From UBA1672 sp964587815 (GTDB taxonomy: Bacteria > Pseudomonadota > Alphaproteobacteria > Micavibrionales > Micavibrionaceae), in NCBI GenBank assembly GCA_964587815.1, contig CAZPMH010000007.1:1-64000 (forward strand): a stretch of 64,000 bases of DNA, given 5' to 3'. The notes under the pieces are model-generated. The model was not told the DNA's origin. It saw only the letters and a program-made list of their open reading frames with translations, and searched no databases. Within the stretch, counting starts at the first letter, position 1. Every line of letters starts with the position of its first letter. A program made the translations under genes and the position numbers. Below are positions 52,134 to 59,867 of this stretch, in pieces.

Positions 52134-53762
52134 TTGCGTTTAATCAATATTATGACCGTCGCCTTGTTGCGTGTGAAGTTGTTTGTTTGTCGTGTTTTTA
52201 AGATACGGCGCCGAAACGTGCTGACTCGTGATAACCGTTTGCGTTTGCGTTATGTTTGTTTCTCTTTTTTGGCTGTCGGCGCGTTGTTGAGTGTGTCTTT
52301 GGGGCAGTCCGGTGTTTCTGTTGCTTATGCTCCGTATGTTTCTGATGATGAAATTGCTTCCGTCGGGGGTGAGTATTACGATGATTTAGAGTATTCCGAG
52401 GATTCTGATGTGGTGATTGGGCGTTCAGCAGATGATCCGCGTCAGCAGGTTGTTGTTTTGTTGCCGGAAGATCAGGAGGAGTACGAAGAAGGGTTCAGTG
52501 TTGCTGCCCCGTCCGATGGTGTGCCAGATACTGCGCTTCCTGTTGAAGTGGCTCCGTTTGATTTGGAGACGGAAACCGAGATTGATACGGCGCATGCGCG
52601 GTTACATAAAGAACCTGTTTCAGAAGCAGAGATGTTGCCGCGCGATGAGATCTTGGAAGTTTCCACGGGCGACACCGTTGCAGGTGTTTTGCAAAATGCC
52701 GGCGTAAGCGGTGCAGAGGCTTTCCGCGTGGTTAAGGCGATGGGGAAGAAGTTTGATCCGCGTTCGGTTAAGGCCGGGCAAATTATATCAGTTTCCCTTG
52801 ATCGCGGAGATGACGGTTTGGCTGTTGATTCCTTCAGCATGAAAATTAGCCCCACCAAAGAGCTGCATATTACGAAGGATGAGTATGCGCGTTTTTCTGC
52901 TGATGTTAAAGAAAAGGAAATCGTGAAGCATCTTGAAGCGGCGCAAGTTTCGATTGAGACATCCCTGTACGGATCGGCGGCGCGCGTTGGAATTCCTGCC
53001 TCTATGGTTGCGGAGATGATCAGGATCTATTCATACGAGGTCGATTTTCAGCGTGATATCCGTAAAGGCGATACCGTTGAAATCTTGTATGAGGTTTATG
53101 AAACGGAGGATGGTGATTTTGCGCGATATGGCAATGTTTTGTTTGCAAACCTGACCGTTAATAAAACACGTATCCCGATTTACAGGTTTGATCGTGGTGA
53201 AGGCTTTGTGGAGTATTACCATGAAAATGGCCGCAGTTTACGCCGCACTTTGATGCAGACGCCGATTGATGGGGCTCGCATTTCCTCAGGCTATGGCATG
53301 CGACGCCACCCTGTTCTTGGCTATAACAAAATGCATAAGGGAATTGATTTTGCCGCGCCGCGTGGAACGCCGATTTATGCGGCGGGCGATGGTGTAATTA
53401 AAAAGGCAGGGCGTCATGGCGGGTATGGTAATTATGTTCGCATCAGTCATATTAATAACCTTGATACGGCCTATGCGCATTTGCATAAATTTGCCAAGGG
53501 CATCCGTTCAGGTGTGCGCGTGAAACAGGGGCAGGTTATTGGTTATGTCGGCTCAACGGGGCGATCAACAGGGCCGCATTTGCATTTTGAGGTGTTGAAG
53601 AATAACCGCCAGATTAATCCGAAAAGCGTGAAGACCTCCAAGCGTGCGAAGTTGAGCGGTAAGACACTGCAAAATTTCCAATCACAGATGAATGTGATTA
53701 AAGACAAATATGTGCGTTTATCCAAGGACTTGAAGTTCGCACGAAACGCAACGTCCCAATAA
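52134..53762 (+). CDS. M23-family peptidoglycan metallopeptidase
   Basis: Envelope endopeptidase or divisome-associated LytM factor, 542 aa. After a basic N-terminus there is a membrane anchor/signal (about 40-60), then an acidic low-complexity region (about 75-180). An OapA/LysM-like domain follows (SVGDTVAGVLQNAGV-type segment and KVKAGQ-like turn, about 180-250). The C-terminal LytM domain has the zinc ligands in HKGIDF and HLHFEV, plus GYGMRRHPVLGY. Catalytic residues are intact. The start is TTG, with GAGG 7 nt upstream; ATG 52152 is an alternative. Confidence 0.92.
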   Translation: MRLINIMTVALLRVKLFVCRVFKIRRRNVLTRDNRLRLRYVCFSFLAVGALLSVSLGQSGVSVAYAPYVSDDEIASVGGEYYDDLEYSEDSDVVIGRSADDPRQQVVVLLPEDQEEYEEGFSVAAPSDGVPDTALPVEVAPFDLETETEIDTAHARLHKEPVSEAEMLPRDEILEVSTGDTVAGVLQNAGVSGAEAFRVVKAMGKKFDPRSVKAGQIISVSLDRGDDGLAVDSFSMKISPTKELHITKDEYARFSADVKEKEIVKHLEAAQVSIETSLYGSAARVGIPASMVAEMIRIYSYEVDFQRDIRKGDTVEILYEVYETEDGDFARYGNVLFANLTVNKTRIPIYRFDRGEGFVEYYHENGRSLRRTLMQTPIDGARISSGYGMRRHPVLGYNKMHKGIDFAAPRGTPIYAAGDGVIKKAGRHGGYGNYVRISHINNLDTAYAHLHKFAKGIRSGVRVKQGQVIGYVGSTGRSTGPHLHFEVLKNNRQINPKSVKTSKRAKLSGKTLQNFQSQMNVIKDKYVRLSKDLKFARNATSQ

Positions 53763-53811
53763 GTTTTTCCTATTTTAGATAAAGTTTTTTTAATGTTCGT
53801 TCTTTTTAAGA

Positions 53812-53840
53812 TTGAGCATTTGAGAACAAGCGTGTATGGT
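53812..53840 (+). promoter_or_regulatory. candidate promoter of rne
   Basis: TTGAGC (53812-53817) and TATGGT (53835-53840) are separated by exactly 17 nt, with four of six matches in each. Transcription from it would give a 5' leader of about 155 nt before rne, in line with the long, autoregulatory leaders known for RNase E genes. Confidence 0.42.
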
Positions 53841-54003
53841 AATTGTCGAATGATATGCATGCGGTTTTGCGCTCGATGAATATTTTAAAGGTTTCGCCGA
53901 ACTGTAAGCATGAAATTACAAAAAAATTGTGCCTGAGAGCGCAACGCTGTTTTTCAAACTTATTTGAAATCAGCTGTTTTTCTCATGGCTTACGGAGAAT
54001 ATT

Positions 54004-56556
54004 ATGACAAAAAAAATGTTAATTGATGCAACGCATGAAGAAGAAACACGCGTTGCCGTTACTGATGGTAACAAACTGGTTGAGTATGATTATGAGAGCC
54101 AGACACGAAAATCACTGAAAGGCAGTATTTATCTTGCGAAAGTAACGCGCGTTGAGCCGTCCCTACAGGCGGCTTTTGTTAATTTCGGAGGCAATCGCCA
54201 CGGGTTTTTACCCTTCTCAGAAATCCATCCTGATTACTTCCGCATTCCTATCTCTGATCGTGAGGCTTTGATTGCCGAGCAAGAGGCTTTGCTTGCTGAA
54301 CATGATGAGGAAGAAGAAGCGTTGGATGAGGATGCCCTTGAGGATGAAGAGGGGGCTGATGATGCCGACGATGAGAGTGAAGATGAGGCTTCTGATGATG
54401 CGGAAGCGGATGACTCAGATGACGATTCAGATAGTGATTCTGAAGAGGATAGCGATGAAAATGCTTCCGAGGATGATGAGAATGCCAAAGATGATAAATC
54501 TGACGGTAAAGGGAAAAATCAGCGCAGAGGCCGTGGCCGCGGTCGCAGAGGGCGCGGCAAGCGATCAAATTATCGCAATAAAAATGTTGAGGTTGTCGGC
54601 GGGCACGATGTTGATGATGAACAGAAGTTCCGTTTCAATCTGCGCCGCAAATATAAAATTCAAGAGGTCGTAAAGCGCGGCCAAATTATGTTGGTTCAGG
54701 CCAATAAGGAAGAGCGCGGTAATAAAGGCGCGGCGGTGGGAACGTATTTATCCCTACCGGGTCGTTATTGCGTGTTGATGCCGAACAGCCCGCGCGCGGG
54801 TGGTGTTAGTCGTAAGATTGCGAACCACAAAGACCGTGCGCGCATGCGTGAGATTGTTAAAGACCTGGAAGTGCCGAAGGGCATGTCGGTTATTGTCAGA
54901 ACCGCAGGTGTGACACGTACGAAGGCCGAGATTAAGCGTGATTTGGATTATCTGATGCGCCTTTGGAATAATATTCGTGAATTGACGTTGGAATCGAGTG
55001 CGCCTGCTTTGGTTTATGAAGAGGCGAATTTGATCAAGCGTTCCGTTCGTGACCTTTACACACGCGATATTGAAGAGATTATTGTTGCGGGTGAAAACGG
55101 GCATAAGACGGCAAAAGACTTTATGAAGATGCTTATTCCTTCACATGTGAAGAAGGTTAAGCGGTATGAAGATATTCAACTTCCTTTGTTCAACCGTTAT
55201 CAGATCGAAAATCAGATTGATGAGATCGGACAAATGGAAGTGCGCTTGAAATCAGGCGGATATTTGGTGATTAACCCAACGGAGGCCTTGGTTTCGGTTG
55301 ATGTGAACTCAGGTAAGTCAACGAAAGGTCGTCATATTGAAGAGACGGCGTTGAAAACCAATTTGGAGGCTGCGGATGAGGTTGCGCGACAGTTAAAGCT
55401 GCGTGATTTGGGCGGCCTGGTTGTGATTGACTTTATCGATATGGAGAACAGGCGCAATAATGGTAAGGTTGAGCGGCGCATGAAAGAGGCGCTTTCGACA
55501 GATCGTGCGCGTGTGCAGGTTGGCCGTATCTCATCGTTCGGTTTGATGGAATTATCGCGCCAGCGTCTGAGCCCGAGTTTGACGGAAGCACAATATGAGA
55601 AGTGCCCGACCTGTGCAGGGTCTGGTGTTATCCGCACGGCGGATGCAATGTCGATTTTGGTGTTGCGCATGATTGAGGATGAAGGGATTCGTAAGCGTGC
55701 GGCCGAGATTATTGTTGAGGTTACTGCGAATGTCGCGATGTATCTGATTAATCATAAACGCGAGAAGATTACTGAGATTGAGGAGCGTTATGGCTTAAAG
55801 GTTCTGCTTCGTGTTGATGACGATATCCCTGCCTCGGAATGCCGCATTGAGGTGTCGAAACCTGCGGAGCGTAATCAGGATTCTGACAATGATGAGGCTG
55901 AATCAGAGGCTTCAGATAACAATGATCGGAACGAGAAGGGCAATAATGAGCGTCGTCGTGGGCGTCGTGGTGGTCGCGGTCGCGGACGCAATAATAAGAA
56001 GCAGGATGACGATCAGAGTCAAGATCAGCAAAAAGATCAGAAGAACGACGATGAGTCCTCTCAGGATGAGAAAGACAAAAAACAAGATAAGTCTGAGAAG
56101 AAATCGAGCCGATCAAAGAAAAAAGATGACTCCGATTCTGATGCAAAGAAGGGTCAAGAAGAGGGCGATGACTCGAAAAAGACCTCTTCTTCGGATCAAA
56201 AGGATGAGAAAGGATCTTCTGATAAGCCAAAGCGCAAGCGTTCGTCACGGTCGAAATCTAAACCAGATTCTGATGATCAGGCCACGAAGACGACCAATGA
56301 TAATGTGAAAGATGAGGGGGAAGATAAATCTGACTCTAAGTCTGACAAAGACGATAATAAGAAAGCCAGTCAACCTGCGAAGGCGAAGGCGGATGAGAAA
56401 ACGTCACCGAAGACACCTGCGAAGTCAAAGGCGAAAACACCTGCCAAAAAGGCTCAGGCCAAGGATAGCGCTAATGATGCCCCTAAGGAATATGAGGTCG
56501 TGAACGAGGCACCGAAGGAAAAGAAAAAGGGCTGGTGGAACAGGCTGGTTGAATAA
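54004..56556 (+). CDS. rne: ribonuclease E
   Basis: Endoribonuclease of the RNA degradosome, 850 aa, cytoplasmic. The N-terminal S1 domain (about 35-75 and resuming near 195) is split by an insertion (about 98-190): first an acidic run rich in D, E and S, then a basic RGRGRRGRGKR block. The catalytic core follows, with the DVNSGK and DFIDM aspartate ligands, and the zinc-link motif CPTCAGSG that holds the tetramer. The last 260 residues are disordered, alternating R/G-rich and K/S/D/E-rich stretches, as expected for a degradosome scaffold, ending KKGWWNRLVE. The insertion is typical of alphaproteobacterial RNase E. Confidence 0.96.
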   Translation: MTKKMLIDATHEEETRVAVTDGNKLVEYDYESQTRKSLKGSIYLAKVTRVEPSLQAAFVNFGGNRHGFLPFSEIHPDYFRIPISDREALIAEQEALLAEHDEEEEALDEDALEDEEGADDADDESEDEASDDAEADDSDDDSDSDSEEDSDENASEDDENAKDDKSDGKGKNQRRGRGRGRRGRGKRSNYRNKNVEVVGGHDVDDEQKFRFNLRRKYKIQEVVKRGQIMLVQANKEERGNKGAAVGTYLSLPGRYCVLMPNSPRAGGVSRKIANHKDRARMREIVKDLEVPKGMSVIVRTAGVTRTKAEIKRDLDYLMRLWNNIRELTLESSAPALVYEEANLIKRSVRDLYTRDIEEIIVAGENGHKTAKDFMKMLIPSHVKKVKRYEDIQLPLFNRYQIENQIDEIGQMEVRLKSGGYLVINPTEALVSVDVNSGKSTKGRHIEETALKTNLEAADEVARQLKLRDLGGLVVIDFIDMENRRNNGKVERRMKEALSTDRARVQVGRISSFGLMELSRQRLSPSLTEAQYEKCPTCAGSGVIRTADAMSILVLRMIEDEGIRKRAAEIIVEVTANVAMYLINHKREKITEIEERYGLKVLLRVDDDIPASECRIEVSKPAERNQDSDNDEAESEASDNNDRNEKGNNERRRGRRGGRGRGRNNKKQDDDQSQDQQKDQKNDDESSQDEKDKKQDKSEKKSSRSKKKDDSDSDAKKGQEEGDDSKKTSSSDQKDEKGSSDKPKRKRSSRSKSKPDSDDQATKTTNDNVKDEGEDKSDSKSDKDDNKKASQPAKAKADEKTSPKTPAKSKAKTPAKKAQAKDSANDAPKEYEVVNEAPKEKKKGWWNRLVE

Positions 56557-56585
56557 TCAGCGTTCCATCATGATACCGACCAGTA

Positions 56586-57263
56586 TTATCTGGCGAGGAT
56601 TACATGGAATAAGACATATTCTGACGCATTGCTGTTGTTAAAACACGCGGTGCGTAGATTGTCTTCCCAAGCGGGCCCCGGATTATCAGGCAAAGAGACA
56701 AAGACATTATCGCCGGCGGGAAAGGTTCCGTCGGCTTTTTCTAAGATTTTACCGCTGCCGTTTGTCAGGTCAGGAATATCCGTCCATTCATGCAACTGAC
56801 GATTGATGATGCGGCATGTGTCTTCCGCTATCCCCGTTAGAATAAGGGCGAGTTCCTGCTCGGTTTGGCCTACGCCTTCGATATCCATGTAGCGCGTCAC
56901 TTTCCAGCCGTTACCGTTTAAATCATTTTCCTGCCAGTTTACGCCCGCGCCGTTTTTGTGGAAGATATGACAGGATTGATCGCTTGGCGCGTTTGCGTTT
57001 GCGTAGCCCGTGTTTAAGGCATGTTCGAAGCTGAGCTCATTTTCTGAGCAGCCGCTGGATATGAGCTGAGAGACGGCGAATTCAACTGTGTTGGCGTAAC
57101 GCAGGGCGGCGGCGATTTTAATGCTTTGCTTTTCGTAATCGCCCTTTTGGTTGGTTGATGTGCCGCTACGGCTGATCAGGGCGGTCAGTGCGCCGAGCAG
57201 GAAAACGGCGAACAGAATAACCCAGATGATGTTACCGCTTTGTGATGTTCGGGCGTTGTCCAT
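56586..57263 (-). CDS. hypothetical membrane-anchored, pilin-like protein
   Basis: Not recognised with confidence. The 225-aa product has one N-terminal hydrophobic helix (SGNIIWVILFAVFLLGALTALIS, about 9-31), then a helical stretch and a globular part with several cysteines (SSGCSENE, SDQSCHIF, EDTCRIIN, RTACFNNS). N-terminal helix plus disulfide-rich globular domain resembles minor pseudopilins, but no prepilin peptidase site is clear. It starts 4 nt after the aminotransferase's stop on the same strand, which suggests one operon. Confidence 0.7.
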   Translation of the reverse strand: MDNARTSQSGNIIWVILFAVFLLGALTALISRSGTSTNQKGDYEKQSIKIAAALRYANTVEFAVSQLISSGCSENELSFEHALNTGYANANAPSDQSCHIFHKNGAGVNWQENDLNGNGWKVTRYMDIEGVGQTEQELALILTGIAEDTCRIINRQLHEWTDIPDLTNGSGKILEKADGTFPAGDNVFVSLPDNPGPAWEDNLRTACFNNSNASEYVLFHVILAR

Positions 57264-57267
57264 ACTT

Positions 57268-58413
57268 TTAGGATTGCCATTTTTTCAGGCGTTTGCAAGC
57301 CTCAACCATGTTTTCTTTTGAATCCGCGTAGCAAATACGGATGGAGGCTGTGCCGCGGCTGAGGTCGAAATCTATGCCAGGCGTGGTTGAGACATGCGCG
57401 TGGTCAAGCATGGCGTTGCAGAACTCCATGCTGTTATTGCTCAAATGCGCGATGTTTGCGTACAGATAGAACGCGCCGTCGGGCTGTACGATGTTGGTGA
57501 AGCCTGCCTTTGGCAATTCTTCCATCAGCATGTCACGGTTTTCTTTATAGGCGGCGACGTAGGCGTCCAGTTCTTCTGTGTGGTCGAACACCTTATAGGC
57601 GACGTGTTGTGATATGGTGGGCGCGGAGACGAACAGACTTTCAGCCAGCATTTTAACGCGCTGCCTTAATTGCGTCGGTACCACGGCCCAGCCCATACGC
57701 CAGCCTGTCATGGCGAAATATTTTGAAAATGTATTCAGGATGATGGCTTTATCGGAATAGTTTGCAGCACTGCTCGCTTTTCTTTCATATGTGATGCCGT
57801 GATAGGCTTCGTCTGAAATCAGGGTTACATTGTTTTCATCACACCATGCGCAAACATCTTTCAGGTCGTTATCCGCAATCATTGCGCCTGTCGGGTTGGA
57901 GGGTGAGTTGATGACCAGCCCGTCAATTTTATCTTTATAGCTTTCCAGAAGGGCACGGGTGGGTTGATATTTATCTTCTGCGCGGCCTTCGATTTCAATC
58001 ACATTTAAGTCCATCGCCTTCAGCATATTGCGATAGGCGGGGTAGGTGGGTGTGATGAGCGCGATGTTATCGCCTTTATCAAAGGCGGCGATAAAGGCCA
58101 GAATAAAGCCGCAGGACGAACCCGCAGTGATGGCGATATTGGCGGGGTCGATCTCGGTTTTGTAATAGTCTTTATAATATTGGGTGATGCGTTCGCGCAG
58201 GATCGGCATGCCCATGGCCTCGGTATAGCCTTGGCATGGGTCAAGTTCTAATATTTGTTGTGCGTACTTGATGACAGGATCAGGCACGCCGAAGCAGGGC
58301 TGCCCTGCGCCCATGCGCATAATGTTTGTACCATCGGCTTCTCTCTCATTGACTTGGCGGAGAATATCCAGAGCGTGGAAAACGGAAATATCGGAGCGGT
58401 TTGAGGGTTTCAT
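57268..58413 (-). CDS. PLP-dependent class I aminotransferase
   Basis: Fold-type I aminotransferase, 381 aa, of the aspartate/alanine type. It has INSPSNPTGAMI, the cofactor motif SDEAYHGITYE (200-210) and the Schiff-base lysine K231 in NTFSKYFAMTGWRMGWAV. The C-terminal arginine segment is ASIRICYADSKENMVEAC. The N-terminal MGAGQPCFGVPDPV is typical of the AspB branch. Substrate not resolved; it differs clearly from the other class I enzyme in this window and is not a recent duplicate. It is the first gene of a likely two-gene unit with the pilin-like ORF. Confidence 0.9.
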   Translation of the reverse strand: MKPSNRSDISVFHALDILRQVNEREADGTNIMRMGAGQPCFGVPDPVIKYAQQILELDPCQGYTEAMGMPILRERITQYYKDYYKTEIDPANIAITAGSSCGFILAFIAAFDKGDNIALITPTYPAYRNMLKAMDLNVIEIEGRAEDKYQPTRALLESYKDKIDGLVINSPSNPTGAMIADNDLKDVCAWCDENNVTLISDEAYHGITYERKASSAANYSDKAIILNTFSKYFAMTGWRMGWAVVPTQLRQRVKMLAESLFVSAPTISQHVAYKVFDHTEELDAYVAAYKENRDMLMEELPKAGFTNIVQPDGAFYLYANIAHLSNNSMEFCNAMLDHAHVSTTPGIDFDLSRGTASIRICYADSKENMVEACKRLKKWQS

Positions 58414-58533
58414 TGTTGCCTGTACGGTTCTTTTTACGCGTTCTTTACCGATAGATAAGCCTTATATTGCATTGAAATCAAGCGTAAAGTGATGGGTAAG
58501 TATATATAGCATTTTAATAAAATTTTATATGTT

Positions 58534-58554
58534 TTTTACTTAAGTTTTACTTAA
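58534..58554. repeat. 11-bp-spaced direct repeat TTTTACTTAA
   Basis: Two identical copies of TTTTACTTAA (58534-58543 and 58545-58554) are offset by 11 bp, about one helical turn. They sit in a 239-nt AT-rich gap upstream of the 27-aa gene. Spacing suits a regulator binding one face of the helix. Confidence 0.4.
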
Positions 58555-58652
58555 ATTTGATCAAAGAAAATGTAATAAAAATTTATTTTTAATTTTATTT
58601 ACTTTGTCTTTACTTTCTTGGTGGTACACTAAAAATATAAGGAGAACACGTT

Positions 58653-58736
58653 ATGGTTATGGGTTGGACATTATTGGTTTTAGCAGTATCAAGCTGCTGC
58701 TGTACGTTGGTTCTTTATTTTGGCAAAGGCCAGTGA
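58653..58736 (+). CDS. 27-aa single-helix membrane peptide
   Basis: Not recognised. The product is MVMGWTLLVLAVSS followed by CCC, TLVLYFGKGQ: one hydrophobic helix of about 20 residues with three consecutive cysteines and a short basic C-terminus. AAGGAGAACACGTT before the ATG is the best Shine-Dalgarno sequence in the area, which argues for real translation. It lies alone downstream of AT-rich direct repeats and upstream of a strongly structured stretch ending in a terminator. Too short for family assignment. Confidence 0.5.
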   Translation: MVMGWTLLVLAVSSCCCTLVLYFGKGQ

Positions 58737-58748
58737 ACGGGACAAAAT

Positions 58749-58955
58749 CCTTCTGATTAGCAGAAGGTAAATTTATACGGGGCGGTCGAGCAAAATTCCC
58801 CTCGTTTTTGGAAAATTAAGAATTTTAGATTTGTTTATGTCATCTTGTATGATCTTTCGATCGTCGTGTGCATGTGCCCCCCACTTTCATGCGAAATCGA
58901 TAGGGAAGGAAGATCATTCTTTTCACCACCGGCTTTGGCCGGTGGTTTTTTTTGC
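58749..58955 (+). ncRNA. candidate structured RNA or 3' UTR
   Basis: The stretch after the 27-aa gene holds three hairpins. CCTTCTG/CAGAAGG (58749-58767) comes first. A long compound stem follows at 58851-58915: GATCTTTC with GGAAGATC outside, ATCG with CGAT and GCATG with CATGC inside, and a C6-rich loop. A terminator hairpin closes it. I found no strong promoter directly upstream of the second stem, so it may be a 3' UTR of the peptide gene. It does not match any RNA family that I can recall. Confidence 0.35.
58924..58954 (+). terminator. rho-independent terminator
   Basis: CCACCGGC and GCCGGTGG form a perfect 8-bp stem, extended by an A-T pair, around the loop TTTG. A run of nine T follows. 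Confidence 0.93.
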
Positions 58956-59021
58956 ACTATCTTTATTATCGTTGTACTGTAATATGACTTTAGCTTCTTA
59001 ACATATATAAGGATTTTTGTT

Positions 59022-59648
59022 GTGAACCGTATTCTTGTTTTTTGTTTTTGTGTTTTCTTGTCATTCGCGCTTGCGCCGCAGGGTGTTTTTGCGCAAGGGG
59101 AGGCCGCAGAAAATGCGCCGAGTGCAGAAGATGTCAAGCGCAGTGAATTGGTTGAGGCACAAGAAGATGCTTTGCGTGAGAAAGTATCTCGTACAATTCG
59201 CAAGCTTGATCAGCGCGAGATGACGCATTTCTTGGCGATGTTTACCAATTATAATGTTTTCAGCATCGTGAAGGCGGTTCAGGCTGACATTCAGGATGCG
59301 GTTAACCGTTGCGCTGAGAGCAACAAAGATATGGCCACGGATGTGCGCGGTAAATATACGACGTGGAACGATAATGTGGGCACTGTTATGCAAGAAGCGG
59401 ACGCGAACATCAAAAATATGAGCCTTGCCCAGAATTACATTTCACAGGCAGAATTAAACATCATTTTCGGTCTTGTTGATGAGGTGCGTGCGGTTAATTC
59501 ATCGCGCTTTGAGTCAACGCCTGTGACAACGCCTGAGGCTTGCGAATTCATGATGAGTAAAATGGATGAAACGCAGGAAAACATGCAGCAGATGCTGAAA
59601 GTGTCTTTGCAAAGCTATCCCAATCTTTTGAAGAAGACACAGGAATAA
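59022..59648 (+). CDS. exported hypothetical protein
   Basis: Not recognised. The 208-aa product (GTG start, with AAGGA upstream) has a signal peptide (about 1-25, ending PQGVFAQGE). A mostly helical mature region follows, with two cysteines (DAVNRCAESN near residue 92 and PEACEFMMS near 175). Q, E, M and N are abundant, and the pattern suggests a helical bundle in the periplasm. It has its own terminator and lies between the structured RNA locus and the giant ORF. No function can be inferred. Confidence 0.75.
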   Translation: MNRILVFCFCVFLSFALAPQGVFAQGEAAENAPSAEDVKRSELVEAQEDALREKVSRTIRKLDQREMTHFLAMFTNYNVFSIVKAVQADIQDAVNRCAESNKDMATDVRGKYTTWNDNVGTVMQEADANIKNMSLAQNYISQAELNIIFGLVDEVRAVNSSRFESTPVTTPEACEFMMSKMDETQENMQQMLKVSLQSYPNLLKKTQE

Positions 59649-59675
59649 TATAAAGTCTTAATATGATTTAGATTT

Positions 59676-59712
59676 AAGGCGTGTGCTGATGCGGTACGCG
59701 CCTTTTATTTTG
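59676..59712 (+). terminator. rho-independent terminator
   Basis: AAGGCGTGTG pairs with TACGCGCCTT (10 bp including two G-U pairs), with a 9-nt loop followed by TTTTATTTT. It lies 28 nt past the preceding stop. Confidence 0.8.
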
Positions 59713-59827
59713 CCTGTTTTGGCGTCTGCAAATAAAGTTTGAAAAAAAAATCACAGTGTGCAAGAATATGAAGTACTTCTTAAAAGAAATAAATATTAAT
59801 GAATAAGAAGTTTAAAAGGTGGTTTGA

Positions 59828-59853
59828 GAGATAAAAATATCTCCAAAAGATAT
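59828..59853 (+). promoter_or_regulatory. two mutually exclusive hairpins before the giant ORF
   Basis: GAGATA-AAAA-TATCTC (59828-59843) and ATATCT-CCAAA-AGATAT (59837-59853) share the central TATCT, so only one can form. The second ends 4 nt before the AGGG ribosome-binding site of the ATG at 59868. An on/off leader switch is possible, though the stems are short and AT-rich. Confidence 0.3.
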
Positions 59854-59867
59854 ATTTAGGGTGATAC

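Noticed and set aside
52079..52144. 21-codon leader frame before the M23 peptidase
   Set aside because: It has no ribosome-binding site of note and no recognisable features. It could be a leader peptide, but nothing in the sequence requires it.
54234..54568. Ser-rich and His-rich frames opposite the RNase E insertion
   Set aside because: They are reverse-complement artefacts of the acidic D/E/S-coding segment of rne.
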